A DNA stretch of 64,000 bases from Oceanisphaera psychrotolerans. GTDB taxonomy: Bacteria; Pseudomonadota; Gammaproteobacteria; Enterobacterales; Aeromonadaceae. The stretch spans positions 37,364 through 101,363 of the forward strand of contig NZ_MDKE01000003.1 of assembly GCF_001870485.1 (NCBI RefSeq), read 5' to 3'. The number at the start of each line of letters is the position of its first letter. Within the stretch, counting starts at the first letter, position 1. Shown here in pieces: positions 1 through 9,797 of the stretch. Below the pieces are notes generated by a model. The model was not told the origin of the DNA. It searched no databases and saw nothing but the letters and a program-made list of their open reading frames with translations. Both the position numbers and the translations under genes were made by a program.

Positions 1-419
1 GCCCAGGTGTGGGGGATCATGAAGATGATTTTTTCGTCTGCCGCCAGGCAGGCATCCAGGTGTTCCTGCCCCTGAATCACGAAACGGCCTTGCAGATAGT
101 CACGGCTGCGAGCGGTCCACTCGCCATAACCCATGAAGGTCATCAGCCCGGTACGAATGGAGTCCAGTAGCATCTGCTCGACGTCATGGTCGGGCAGCTC
201 GGGAAAACACAGCCGGATATTGGTTCGGGCGATATAGCACTGTTTCTTGGCAAGCCTCACCAGCAAGGGCGCAAGAGCACCGGCGACGGCATCGCGCACT
301 CGCACCGGCAACCAGGCCAGCAGCCACAGCAAACCGATGGACAGCCAGGTTGGCCAGTATCTGGGGTGCAGATAATGACGTTTGAATTCAAGGTCATAAA
401 CAGGATCGGACCCGGACAT
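1..419 (-). CDS. lpxM: LpxM/LpxL-type lipid A acyltransferase (5' part only)
   Basis: The visible 139 residues are the N-terminal part of an inner-membrane lysophospholipid acyltransferase that adds a secondary acyl chain to lipid A. The start HPRYWPTWLSIGLLWLL matches the HPRYW(x)WL start of LpxM, followed by a hydrophobic anchor and an LCFPELP segment typical of the family. The reading runs off the window at PHTW, which is exactly where the catalytic HX4D/E motif begins, so the acidic partner is not seen. The ATG at 417-419 is preceded by GGAAG at good spacing. The choice of LpxM over LpxL rests on the HPRYW start and the order of these motifs and is likely but not certain. Confidence 0.82.
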   Translation of the reverse strand, partial: MSGSDPVYDLEFKRHYLHPRYWPTWLSIGLLWLLAWLPVRVRDAVAGALAPLLVRLAKKQCYIARTNIRLCFPELPDHDVEQMLLDSIRTGLMTFMGYGEWTARSRDYLQGRFVIQGQEHLDACLAADEKIIFMIPHTW

Positions 420-473
420 AACAACTTCCTTTCGATGACAAGGCGGCAAGTGTAAGAAAAAAACCGAGTGAAA

Positions 474-1247
474 TCACCTGTTACGCCGGGGGCGGAAGTA
501 ATCCCGGTTCTGGTAAAAGGCAGGGTCGTCATTGGCCGGCCACCAGTCGGGGATGCCCAGCAACGGCAGTGGCAACAGCGGGCGCGGCCGGTCGAACAAC
601 GCATCCTGTTCGAGGTGGGCCGCCAGCCGGGCATCCAGCAGCGGATAACGTCGGGTTGCGGGCAATGTAAAGAAGGTACTGTCCAGCTCCAGCACCACGC
701 ATTTACCGGTCATGCCGATAAAGGGCGCCAGTGCCTGCTCGTACAAGGCATGGCCGAAGACAAAGGGTTGCCAGTCTTTTCCCCAGCGGTGACGTTCGCT
801 CAAAAATAGCCGTTGCCAGTCGTGTTCCCGCAGCCAGTGTTCTGCCTCTGTTTTATCCTTTACCGCCAGTACCAGGCCGCATTCGTCGAAGTGGGTGATC
901 CGGTCGCGCCGTGGCGTGCGCGTGCCGAGTCCGACGCTGGCGATATCGGCCATGTGCAGCCGGTTGAGCAACGCCTTGGTACGGGGAAACAGCGCCCAGA
1001 TCACGGCACCGAACAAGTCATGCCAGTTGGCGCTGCGGGTCGGTACCATGCACTGGGCCACCGCCTGCTCGTAGTAACAGTTCAGCTCGGCAAAATGGCC
1101 CTCATCGATAAAACGCACCGGCAAATTGGCGGCCAGAGCCTGGTTCAGCTCGGCCAGGGTCGGCCACCGCGGCGTGGTGATGTCGACCAGGCCGGCCAGC
1201 TGCGCCAGCACGGCATTACGCCCGGTAACATGGGGATCCCAGTCCAT
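474..1247 (-). CDS. DUF3025 domain-containing protein
   Basis: A protein of about 257 residues that matches the DUF3025 family in its MDWDP start and the central THFDECG segment. The family is widespread in gammaproteobacteria and has no established role. It is soluble: there is no signal peptide or membrane segment, and aromatic residues are frequent. I take the ATG at 1245-1247 (MDWDP) because an AGGTAG sequence lies before it. An in-frame ATG at 1260-1262 adds five residues but has no ribosome-binding site. It follows the upstream end of the lpxM-like gene on the same strand with about 55 bases between, so the two may be co-transcribed, with DUF3025 first being read towards lpxM. Confidence 0.75.
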   Translation of the reverse strand: MDWDPHVTGRNAVLAQLAGLVDITTPRWPTLAELNQALAANLPVRFIDEGHFAELNCYYEQAVAQCMVPTRSANWHDLFGAVIWALFPRTKALLNRLHMADIASVGLGTRTPRRDRITHFDECGLVLAVKDKTEAEHWLREHDWQRLFLSERHRWGKDWQPFVFGHALYEQALAPFIGMTGKCVVLELDSTFFTLPATRRYPLLDARLAAHLEQDALFDRPRPLLPLPLLGIPDWWPANDDPAFYQNRDYFRPRRNR

Positions 1248-1580
1248 TATGACTACCTGCATGGATGAAAACGCGCAAGGATACCCCTAGTCGGGGCCGA
1301 GATCACCTTCGGGGGCGAGTTCAAGTGTATGAAATGGTTTGCTGGTAGCCTGTACATCGGCCAAAGGGCCCGCTCCTCCGACGTGCCAGTGATGCTCCGG
1401 CGCTGCCTTTTAGCGACGTCAGCAGGCAACTCGGTATTCAAGAAGAGACAACAGAGATTGCCTCGGCCGACCGTCCGCTTCAGGGATGAAGCGGCTGAGC
1501 GTACACGGATGTATTTACAGCGTGTCGGCGGAGACAACTGTGTTGTCTCTGAACTGCGGGATTGGCATGACACAAGGCTG
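1248..1580. other. Intergenic region holding an inverted-repeat element
   Basis: No gene is convincing here. Open frames on both strands exist only because the repeat element at 1444-1550 happens to lack stops. A sequence resembling the left arm of the same element (CGGCCAAAGGG, then CTC, CCGAC) lies at about 1358-1387 and may be a decayed partial copy. Confidence 0.5.
1444..1550 (-). repeat. Interspersed ~105 bp inverted-repeat element, copy 1
   Basis: This copy lies in the opposite orientation to the copies at 49503-49606 and 62881-62982. Its outer ends AGAGACAACA and TGTTGTCTCT are a perfect 10 bp terminal inverted repeat. Inside, GGCCGACC, GCGGCTGAGC, GGATG, ATTTAC and GTCGGCGGAG occur in the same order and spacing as in the reverse complement of the 62881 copy. 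It has no coding capacity of its own and looks like a REP- or MITE-type intergenic element. Confidence 0.75.
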
Positions 1581-1606
1581 AAAAAAGGCAGCCTCTCGGC
1601 TGCCTT
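1581..1606 (-). terminator. Rho-independent terminator of the NSS transporter pair
   Basis: Read on the minus strand, AAGGCAGCC and GGCTGCCTT pair around a GAGA loop and are followed by a run of T. It sits seven bases after the stop codon of the small subunit. Confidence 0.9.
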
Positions 1607-1612
1607 GGTGCG

Positions 1613-1714
1613 TTATTTTGCTTTGGACTTCATCGCCCGGCGAATGCAGAGGGCGGCGCCGCCCCAGGTGATGCCGAGTCCGATCAGCATCATGATGATG
1701 GCTCCGGTGCTCAT
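1613..1714 (-). CDS. MetS-like small subunit of NSS transporter
   Basis: A 33-residue peptide with one membrane helix and a basic tail, starting MSTGAIIMMLIGLGITWGG and ending RRAMKSKAK. It matches the MetS family of small proteins that accompany NSS-type amino acid transporters; the founding case is the methionine/alanine importer of Corynebacterium. Its ATG overlaps the stop of the transporter gene as ATGA, which implies translational coupling and equal production of the two parts. A strong terminator follows at once. The gene is short enough to be missed by standard gene callers, but the family match, the overlap and the terminator together make it convincing. Confidence 0.85.
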   Translation of the reverse strand: MSTGAIIMMLIGLGITWGGAALCIRRAMKSKAK

Positions 1715-3189
1715 ACGGTGGTCTCCTTCTTGCTGCTGGCGTTGATGATGATGGCGACCACCAGCATCAGTGCAATCATGCCCCAGCCGATGAAGGTCAC
1801 TTCATTATTGGAGTAGCCGCCGTAGTTTTCGCGGAAGGCACCCAGAATGTTGTTGAACAGGATCACCACCAGAATACCGATGGACACAAAGCGGATGCAG
1901 ATGGTCCACCAGGCGCCGATGGTGAACTCGGACAGCCGGTTGGCATGGCCACGGAAGTCTTCCAGCCGGCACAGCCAGCCGACCAGCAACAGTTCCAGCA
2001 GGCAGGAACCGAGCAGGGCGATGTTGTTGATGAAATAGTCCACCAGATCCAGTAGCAGCAGGCCACCCTGGGTGATGAACAGCAGGCTGACTACCAGGCC
2101 GGTAGAGCAGAAAATGGTGGCAGTTTTCTGGCGGCTCCAGCCCAGCTTGTCCATCAGGCCGGTGGTGACGGCTTCGGAGATGGAGATGTGGGAGCTGATG
2201 CCGGCAAACACCAGCGCCAGGAAGAACAGCGGTCCCATCACGCCGGGGGCGGGCAGCAGGTTGATGGCGGTGGGCAGGGTCACGAAGGCCAGGCCGACGC
2301 CGGAGCTCACCACTTCGGTCAGTTCCTTGTCCTGGGCGTTGGCCATGTAGCCGAGGGCACCGAAGATCATGATGCCGGCCAGCATGGAGAAGCCGCAGTT
2401 CATCAGTACCGTCATGAAGGCGTTGTTGTTGATGTCGGATTTTTCCGGCAGATAGCTGGCGTAGGACAGCATGATGGCAAAGCCGACACTCAGGGTGAAG
2501 AAAATCTGACCGTAGGCGGCAGACCATACCTTGAGATCCCAGATCTTGCTGAAGTCGGGCTCCAGCAGCCAGTTGATGCCGTTCAGCGCGCCGGGCAGGA
2601 ATACGATGCGGCCAATCAGCAGCAATACCATCACAAACAGCAGCGGCATCAATACCTTGTTGACCTTTTCGATACCGCCTTTCACGCCCCGGTAGGTGGC
2701 GAAAAAGCTGGCGGCCCAGGCCAGGCACAGCGGCAGCAACAGGTGCCATTGCAGGCCACCCAGGTTGGACGGTGCACTGCCGTCGGCCAGGCCCAGAAAC
2801 TCACCGAAGAAGAAGCCGTTGCTGTCTTCGCCCCAGGCCTGGGTGAAGGCAAAATAGGCATAGGAAATGGCCCAGGCGATCACCACCACATAATAGAAGG
2901 CGATGATGGCCGAGATCATGACCTGAAACCAGCCCAGCCACTCGAAACGGTTGTTGAGGGCTTTCAGGGTCTTGGGGGCGCCGGAGCGGTATTTGTGACC
3001 CAGGGTAAACTCCAGGATCATGAAGGGAATGCCCGCGGTCAGCATGGCAAACAGGTAAGGAATGAAAAAGGCACCGCCGCCATTCTCATAAGCCATGTAA
3101 GGGAAGCGCCAGATGTTACCCAGGCCGACGGCAGAGCCGACGGCGGCGAGGATAAAGCCGGTGCGAGAACCCCATTGTTCTCGTTTCAT
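1711..3189 (-). CDS. Sodium-dependent transporter, NSS (SNF) family
   Basis: An inner-membrane protein of 492 residues with about 11-12 hydrophobic segments, the normal size for bacterial NSS symporters. The family signature GSAVGLGNIWRFPY is near residues 18-31, followed by the ENGGGAFFIPY motif that forms the sodium site region. Such proteins import amino acids or similar small organic solutes with sodium; the substrate cannot be read from the sequence. The MetS-like small gene overlaps its 3' end. The start MKREQWGSRTG is standard for the family and has AGGA about 8 bases upstream. Confidence 0.93.
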   Translation of the reverse strand: MKREQWGSRTGFILAAVGSAVGLGNIWRFPYMAYENGGGAFFIPYLFAMLTAGIPFMILEFTLGHKYRSGAPKTLKALNNRFEWLGWFQVMISAIIAFYYVVVIAWAISYAYFAFTQAWGEDSNGFFFGEFLGLADGSAPSNLGGLQWHLLLPLCLAWAASFFATYRGVKGGIEKVNKVLMPLLFVMVLLLIGRIVFLPGALNGINWLLEPDFSKIWDLKVWSAAYGQIFFTLSVGFAIMLSYASYLPEKSDINNNAFMTVLMNCGFSMLAGIMIFGALGYMANAQDKELTEVVSSGVGLAFVTLPTAINLLPAPGVMGPLFFLALVFAGISSHISISEAVTTGLMDKLGWSRQKTATIFCSTGLVVSLLFITQGGLLLLDLVDYFINNIALLGSCLLELLLVGWLCRLEDFRGHANRLSEFTIGAWWTICIRFVSIGILVVILFNNILGAFRENYGGYSNNEVTFIGWGMIALMLVVAIIINASSKKETTV

Positions 3190-3763
3190 AAGGACTCCAA
3201 ATCAGGACGTATCAGATGTTAAGGATAAACAAACGGAGCGCAGAGTAGGGAGGCGCCGCCATAAAATCAACGCGCCTGCTTGCCGGTCTGGCGTATATTT
3301 GCCCTATAACCAAGGGTTGAGTCAGTTTTTTTTGGTTATTCTTGTTATTTTTTATTGTTAATGCAGTGTGATGTTTTGATTATTCCCTCATTGCTGGTTT
3401 ATCTGTGTTTTTTGCATTTTAAGAATAATCGTCGTTAAGGCTCCGGTTCGGCAGCAGTGGGTGCTGTTCGGTGTTTATGCGTTGGCTGTCAGCAAAGCGA
3501 TTGAAAAACAAGGTGTTATTTTTAAGGTTCTGAATAAAAAAGCAGGCTTTGATGCTGCTTTATGTTTTATTGCGGTTTTTTAATGGCAGAGCGGTGAGCC
3601 GGGTGTGAGCAGAGCCTGTTAAGCCAGTGATAATGCATTGTTTATCCGTCTCTGTCCGTCGTTAACCTATTATAAAAGCTAATGCTGTGATCGAATAAAA
3701 GTGGGTTGATCCGGGGTCGGGTGCTCACTATCCTGTGCCCGAAATCAGCTCAGGAGGCGCATC
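3190..3763. other. AT-rich divergent intergenic region
   Basis: This 574 bp stretch separates the NSS transporter (minus strand) from the DUF1127 gene (plus strand) and must hold both promoters. It is clearly richer in A and T than its surroundings, with T tracts around 3326-3360. A hairpin-like AAAGCAG ... CTGCTTT lies near 3540-3562. I found no open frame, riboswitch or tRNA that I could defend. Confidence 0.5.
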
Positions 3764-4003
3764 ATGATCACCCTAAAATTCCAGACCCAAGACCAGTCAC
3801 ATTTCCAGCAAACTACGGTTCATAAAACAACGGCTCATAAAGCTACAACTCAACTGAACCTGTTGAGCACTTTCGGCCTGTGGTTGCACCGTACCCGTAC
3901 TCGCCGCGAGCTCGCCGAACTGCCGAGTTATCTGCTGAAAGACATCGGACTGAACGAATCCGACCGCTATCAGGAAATCAGCAAGCCGTTCTGGCAACAA
4001 TAA
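3764..4003 (+). CDS. DUF1127 domain-containing small protein
   Basis: A basic protein of 79 residues. The C-terminal half (RTRRELAELPSYLLKDIGL) is the DUF1127 signature: an arginine-rich helix, then LxxLPxxxLxDIGL. In other bacteria, small DUF1127 proteins have been linked to phosphate, carbon and RNA metabolism, but no function is established for this longer form. The N-terminal 40 residues are rich in Gln, Thr and His, including a near-repeat of TTVHKTTAHKATT. It has its own Shine-Dalgarno (AGGAGGCGC) and a strong terminator, so it is a single-gene unit. Confidence 0.85.
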   Translation: MITLKFQTQDQSHFQQTTVHKTTAHKATTQLNLLSTFGLWLHRTRTRRELAELPSYLLKDIGLNESDRYQEISKPFWQQ

Positions 4004-4026
4004 TCTCCAGCAAGGATGCGCCCGAT

Positions 4027-4057
4027 AAAAAAGCCGCTGACGTTCAGCGGCTTTTTT
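4027..4057. terminator. Bidirectional terminator between DUF1127 and DASS genes
   Basis: AAAAAAGCCGCTGA and its complement TCAGCGGCTTTTTT form a near-perfect hairpin with A and T tracts on both sides, placed between two convergent genes. Confidence 0.9.
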
Positions 4058-4094
4058 GTGTCTGCAGCATCGGTAGTGACTGCTTGGGCAAGGA

Positions 4095-5461
4095 TCAGCC
4101 GAAGAGGAAGAAATACCCCGCCAGCATGCCGATACAGGCCAGGTTGAGCACAAAACCGGCCTTCATCATATCCTTCTGGCGGATGTGGCCGGAGCCGAAC
4201 ACGATGGCATTGGGCGGGGTAGCCACCGGCAGCATGAAGGCACAGGAGGCGGACACCGCAATGACCGAGGCCACCATGACCGGCGTCAGCCCCAGGCCCT
4301 CGCTACCGCCACGAACACCGGAATCAACAGCGCCGCACTGGCGGTGTTGGAGGCCAGCTCGGTCAGGAACACCACGAAGGCGGTCACGGCCAGCAGGATC
4401 ACAAAGGGATTGGCGTTACCCAGCATCTCGGCCAGATGATGGGCCAGAAACAGGCTGGTACCGGTTTCCTTCAGTACATGACTCAGGGTCAGGCCACCAC
4501 CAAACAACAGCAGCACGCCCCAATCGGTGTGTTTTTCTATGTGTTTCCAGTGGGCTACCCGGGTGATTCCGATCAGGGCGATGGCCAGCAGCGCCACCAG
4601 AGAATCGAAGGCCGCCAGGCCGCCCAGGACCCTGGACAGGGTGCCGGAGAAAATCCACAGCAACACCGTCAGAGCAAAGATAGCGAGGGTGATCTTGCGC
4701 TGACCGGTCAGGTTGATGTGCACCTCGGTCATCTCGATACGTTCGCCGAGTTTGGGACGGAAGATCAGATACAGTACCAGAATGGCCACCGGCAGCAGCA
4801 GCAGGGTAATGGGCAGGCCCAGTGCCATCCATTCGCTGAAGCTCAAACCGACTTCGGCGGCAGCGATGGCGTTGGGCGGACTGCCGACCAGGGTGGCGAT
4901 ACCACCGATGCTGGCGCTGTAGGCCACGCCCAGCAGCACAAAGACATAGGTGCTGCGATGGCGCTGCTCATCCAGACAGCTCAGCAGGCCCAGTGCCAGC
5001 GGCAGCATCATGGCGGTGGTGGCGGTATTGCTGATCCACATGGACAGAAAGGCGGCGGTGGTAAACAGCAACAAGACGGCCACACCCAGCCGACCCCTGG
5101 CCAGTTGCAGGATCCGGCCGGCAATCAGCCGGTCGAGCTGTTGGCTGTGCATGGCCGCCGCCAGTGCAAAACCGCCCAGAAACAGAAAGATGATGGAGTT
5201 GGAAAAATTGCTCAAGGCGTCATTGGTGTTCAAAATGCCGAGCAGGGTGGCCAACAGCGGCACCAGGAGGGCGGTGATGGTAATATGAGTGGCTTCGGTC
5301 AGCCAGAGCACGGCAATAAACACCAGCAGGCTCAGCCCCTTGTTGACGCCGGGCTCATAAGGCAGTGTATTCAGCAAGAGCAGAAACAGGATCAGGCTGG
5401 CGCAGAGAATGCCCCACTTTGCCCTCATATTAACACTTTGCTGCGGAATCTCGTCAGACAT
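4095..5461 (-). CDS. DASS/SLC13-family anion:sodium symporter (frameshifted)
   Basis: With one base restored near 4300 this encodes a protein of about 455 residues with 11-12 membrane segments, the usual size of divalent-anion sodium symporters. The motifs [16 protein letters not shown] near residue 145 and [15 protein letters not shown] in the first half, and [17 protein letters not shown] and [16 protein letters not shown] in the second, are the two inverted halves of the DASS fold. Substrates of the family are dicarboxylates, citrate or sulfate; which applies here is not visible. As written, the frame stops early at a TGA after ARAWG and the remaining 60 residues continue in another frame. 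The divergent kinase gene starts 69 bases upstream. Confidence 0.82.
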
Positions 5462-5530
5462 GTCTTTTTCTCGTTATGTAATTGTTTTTTATAAGGTTGT
5501 GAGTATATCACCAGTCGGCGGACACAAAAG

Positions 5531-8211
5531 ATGATGGCGTTGGCAAAACGACGTGTTTTTTCGGTGCCACGCTGGACGATATTGCTGTGCGGGCTGATGG
5601 TGCTGCTGTTGCTGATGACTTATGGCGTCAACCAGTATCGTCAGCATCGCTATTATCTGGCGCTGCAACAGCAGGCAGAGCCGGTACTGGAAGCCCTGCG
5701 TCATCTGCAACACCGGGTGAACATCGACGCCGAAAACGGCCTCCTGCGGAATGAACGGGTCAGGACGCTGTCGTTGCAGGTAGTGAGTTTTGTACGGTAT
5801 CTCGAAGGCTGAGCCGGCCAGAGAGCAGCCTCGACGCCGTGATCGACGAGTTGAATCGTTATCTGGGCAAGCTGCGAGCCTTGCAGGATGCGGATGTTCG
5901 CAGTCGCTACCACATGCAGGCCATTACCGACAGCGTGCAGCGGGCCGCCCCCTTGTCGAACGGCGCGGCTTTCGAGCAGTTGGTGCAACGCAGCCGGCTG
6001 TATCTGAATGCGCCCAGCCTGTTATTTGTGTACGCGCTCGAGGATGAAGCCGAACGTTTGCAGCAAAGCGCTCCGCTCGAGCAGCGGGAGTTCTTCTATT
6101 ACCACCAATTTTACCGACACAGCCTGGAAGAGATGATCCGCCTGCGCGAGCAGATTGTGGTAGATGATATTGCCGTGCTGCGCACACAGAAAACGGTGTG
6201 GCAGCAGCAGGCCGAATCCTGCTGGGAAACCCTGCTCACGGTGCTGGCTCTGGTGCTGCTGTTGTCTTTCAGTCTGGGGCTGGTATGGCTGGCGGGGAGC
6301 AACCGGCAGCTGCGGGAAAGCAGTCAGGCCTCGTTCGCACTGGCCCGGGCCAAAGCCGACTTTCTGGCCAACATGAGTCACGAAATTCGCACTCCCATGA
6401 ACGCCATTATCGGTTTTTCTTCCCTGTTGCAGCAGACACCACTGGACGTGCAGCAGGCCGAATATCTGAAGAAAATCAAGAACTCTTCCGAAAACCTGCT
6501 GTTGCTGATCAACGACATTCTGGATCTGACCAAGGTGGAGGCGGGCAAACTGGAGCTGGAAGATATCGAATTTGATCTCGATGAACAGCTCGAACGACTG
6601 TCCGGGCTCTTCGCCGATATGTCCGAACAAAAGCAGCTGGAGGTCATTATCAACAAGGCTCCCGAGGTGCCGGATTGCCTGCGTGGCGATCCGCTGCGGC
6701 TGGGTCAGGTGCTGGTCAATCTGGTCAGCAATGCGGTGAAGTTTACCGAGCGTGGCGAGGTGGTACTGACGGTGTCGGTGGAGCAGGAACCCGAACCCCG
6801 CTTGTGTTTCGCGGTCAGGGATACCGGCATCGGTATCATGCGCGATCAACTCGACCGATTGTTTCAGAGCTTTACCCAGATCGATACCAGCACCACCCGC
6901 AAATACGGCGGCAGCGGCCTGGGTCTGAGCATCAGCCATCATCTGGTGCAGCTGATGGGGGGAGATATCCGGGTAGAGAGCCAGCCGGGCCGGGGCTCGA
7001 CCTTCACCGTCAGCCTGCCGTTACAGCCGGTATCCGGCCTGCAGACCGAGCCGGTATCATGCGAGGTGGCGATGGGGCAGAAGGTGCTGCTGGTGGACGA
7101 TAATGCGCTGGTACTCGAGGTGATCAGCCGTGGGCTCCAGCGGCTGGGTATGGTGGTGTATTGTGCGCAGGACATAACCAGTGCCAAGGAGATACTCCAC
7201 AAACGCGGCAGCGAGATCAGGCTGGCGCTGATCGACTGCCGTCTGGGGCAGGATAACGGCCTGGATCTGGCCCGCTATCTGGTGCAGCAACCACAGCTGC
7301 ATCATGTGGCGGTGGTTATCATCAGTGCCTTCGGGCGGGATCGCCCCTCCGGGCAGATGCGTGCCCTGGGTATCGACCATTACCTGTCCAAGCCGGTCAC
7401 CGAGCACAGCTTGCGCCATTGCCTGAGCCAACTGCTGAGCGAAGGGGCGACGCCGGTGGCCGACTGGGAGACCCTGGCGCCGGATCTGGCGTTTTATCGT
7501 GCTTGCCTGGCGAGGAAGCAGATATTACTGGCAGAAGACAACCGGATGAATCAGCAGCTTATCGTGGAGTTTCTGAAGCAGGTTGAGGTATCGGTGACGC
7601 TGGCCGACAACGGTCGCCAGGCCGTTGAGCAGATGGCCCGGCGTCGTTTCGATGCCATTCTGATGGATCTGCAGATGCCGATACTGGACGGGGTGGCGGC
7701 GACCCGCCAGATCCGCAAGCTCAGGGTACATCACGATATTCCCATCGTGGCACTGACCGCCAGTGCCATGCGCGGCGACCGGGAAGCCTGCCTGAATGCG
7801 GGCATGAACGGCTATGTTACCAAGCCGGTCAATCGTTTCGAGCTTTATCAGGCTCTGACCCAGGCGATGGCCGCCAGTCCGGCCTCCGGTGCGGTGGCCT
7901 TGCTGCCGACGCCGGCCGAGCCGGAACCGGAACGGGTGTCATCAGCCGGCAGCGCCGAGCGGGAAGCGCGACGAGCCCGTTTTGCCGAACAGCATCAGGA
8001 TGATGTCTGGCTAGTGCAGGCCGCCCTGGCCACCCGGGACTGGCAAGAGGCCCGGGACGTGGTCGGCGAGCTTGCCGAGCAGGCCGAGGCCTGTGAGCTC
8101 GATACTCTGGCGGCCAGGGCGCGCAGTCTGTCGTTGTTGCTGCAGCAGGAACAGCGTCCCGAGCCGGAACAACTGACGGCCCTCGGCGAGCTGCTGGCGC
8201 AACTACGGTAA
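5531..8211 (+). CDS. Hybrid sensor histidine kinase, two receivers (frameshifted)
   Basis: After restoring one base near 5808 this reads as about 893 residues. There is a membrane helix at about 14-34, a periplasmic segment of about 200 residues without a recognisable fold, and a second helix at about 233-255. Then come the dimerisation domain with phospho-acceptor His about 284 ([14 protein letters not shown]), the ATPase domain (GGSGLGLSI), and two receiver domains from about 518 and 663 with acceptor aspartates in IDCRLG and MDLQMP. The C-terminal 75 residues look like a helical Hpt module but have no histidine where the acceptor would lie. The gene is divergent from the DASS transporter; no response regulator is adjacent. 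Start chosen at the first ATG after the intergenic gap. Confidence 0.85.
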
Positions 8212-8493
8212 ACAACGGTAAAGCTCGGCACCGGATCGATGCTGACCGATTGTCTTTACGGAATTGAGATCTTCGTCACATTTGCCATTAAGCCAGTTTA
8301 TTGTTCTATTTTTTTTATTTTTAGTGAATTATTGGTCTGCTCAAAAAACCGCGCTCAGATAAAGATGGAAGCCCCGAATTTACTGCCGGTGATCCGTTCG
8401 CTCCCGACGGATTTGGCTCCCTGTTTTACTCTGGATTTTATTTAATTTTTAGATGATATTGTCGATATACAAGCATCTTGGTAGGGGAGTGTT

Positions 8494-9747
8494 ATGAAAG
8501 TATTAGTATTGGGTAGTGGTGTTGTCGGTGTAACCAGCGCCTGGTATCTGTCTCAGCAGGGCCATGAGGTAGTGGTACTCGATCGCCAGTCCGATGCGGC
8601 CGAAGAAACCAGCTTCGCCAACGCCGGCCAGCTGTCTTTCGGCATGTCCTCCCCCTGGGCTGCTCCCGGTATTCCCCAGAAAGCCATCAAATGGATGTTC
8701 CAGTCTCATGCTCCCCTCAAGGTGCGTCCGAGCCTCAATCCGGCGCAGTGGCAGTTTATGCTGTCGATGCTGGCCAACTGCAACGAAAAATCCTACGGCG
8801 TCAACAAGTCGCGTATGGTGCGGGTATCCGAATACAGCCGTCAGTGCATCAACAACCTGCAGCAGGAACTGAAACTGCCGTTCGAAAGCCGCAAGCAGGG
8901 CCTGCTCCAGGTATTCCGCACCCAGAAGCAGATTGATGACGCCGCCAAGGACATCAAGGTATTGCAGGAATTCAACGTGGCCCACGCCATGCTGAACGTC
9001 GACGAGTGTATCGCCCGCGAGCCGGCCCTGGCCCGGGTGAAGCACAAGCTGGTGGGGGGACTGCACTTTCCGGATGATCAGACCGGCGACTGCAACCTGT
9101 TCACCAAGGCGCTGGTGAAAAAGTGCCAGGAAAACGGAGTGGTGTTCAAGTTCGATACCGAGATTAAGGCACTGGTCAGCGATGGCGATCAAATTCGCGG
9201 CGTGCAGACCGGCAACGGTCTGGAAACCGCCGATCAGGTTCTGGTGTGCATGGGCAGCTATTCTCCTTTCCTGCTCAGCCCGCTGGGGATCCGCCTGCCC
9301 ATCTATCCGATCAAGGGTTACTCGCTGACGATTGACGTCAAGAACGATGCCGATGCGCCTCAGTCCACGGTCATGGATGAAACCTACAAGGTTGCCATTA
9401 CCCGCTTCGACAACCGCATTCGCGCCGCCGGCACCGCCGAGCTGGCCGACTTCAATGCCGATCTGCCCAATGCCCGCCGGGAAACCATCGCCCAGTCGGT
9501 GACCAGCCTGTTCCCCGAAGGCGGCAAGGTCGACGAAGCCGTGTTCTGGACCGGGTTCCGCCCCATGACGCCGGACGGCACCCCCATTATCGGTGCCACC
9601 CGTTACAAGAACCTGTGGCTGAATACCGGTCACGGTACCCTGGGCTGGACCATGGGCGCCGGTTCCGGCAAATTGATTGCCGATCTGATCAGCGGCAAGC
9701 AGCCGGAAATCGACGACAGCGGCCTGGGCTTCAGCCGCTACGGTTAA
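8494..9747 (+). CDS. dadA: D-amino acid dehydrogenase, small subunit
   Basis: A 417-residue FAD enzyme that oxidises D-amino acids, classically D-alanine to pyruvate, at the inner membrane and passes electrons to the respiratory chain. The N-terminal dinucleotide-binding motif VLGSGVVGVTSAWYL (GxGxxG type), the ETSFANAGQLSFG segment and the C-terminal FRPMTPDGTPIIG and NTGHGTLGWTMGAGSG motifs are all typical of DadA. Length is normal. A Shine-Dalgarno (AGGGGAG) precedes the ATG. The 280-base upstream gap is AT-rich and holds its promoter. No alanine racemase (dadX) follows, unlike the E. coli operon. Confidence 0.95.
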   Translation: MKVLVLGSGVVGVTSAWYLSQQGHEVVVLDRQSDAAEETSFANAGQLSFGMSSPWAAPGIPQKAIKWMFQSHAPLKVRPSLNPAQWQFMLSMLANCNEKSYGVNKSRMVRVSEYSRQCINNLQQELKLPFESRKQGLLQVFRTQKQIDDAAKDIKVLQEFNVAHAMLNVDECIAREPALARVKHKLVGGLHFPDDQTGDCNLFTKALVKKCQENGVVFKFDTEIKALVSDGDQIRGVQTGNGLETADQVLVCMGSYSPFLLSPLGIRLPIYPIKGYSLTIDVKNDADAPQSTVMDETYKVAITRFDNRIRAAGTAELADFNADLPNARRETIAQSVTSLFPEGGKVDEAVFWTGFRPMTPDGTPIIGATRYKNLWLNTGHGTLGWTMGAGSGKLIADLISGKQPEIDDSGLGFSRYG

Positions 9748-9797
9748 AGAACGGCGCCGACACCGCAGCCGTTTCCGGCTGTGGACAGCACCATAGC

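Noticed and set aside
1253..1573. 106-codon minus-strand frame between DUF3025 and the NSS genes
   Set aside because: It runs across the inverted-repeat element and has no family match; the frame is open because the repeat lacks stops.
4436..5494. 352-codon frame antisense to the DASS transporter
   Set aside because: Composition is dominated by Gln, Gly and His, the shadow of hydrophobic codons on the other strand; the transporter reading is well supported.
8239..8445. 68-codon frame upstream of dadA
   Set aside because: No ribosome-binding site, odd composition, and the region is AT-rich promoter-like sequence.
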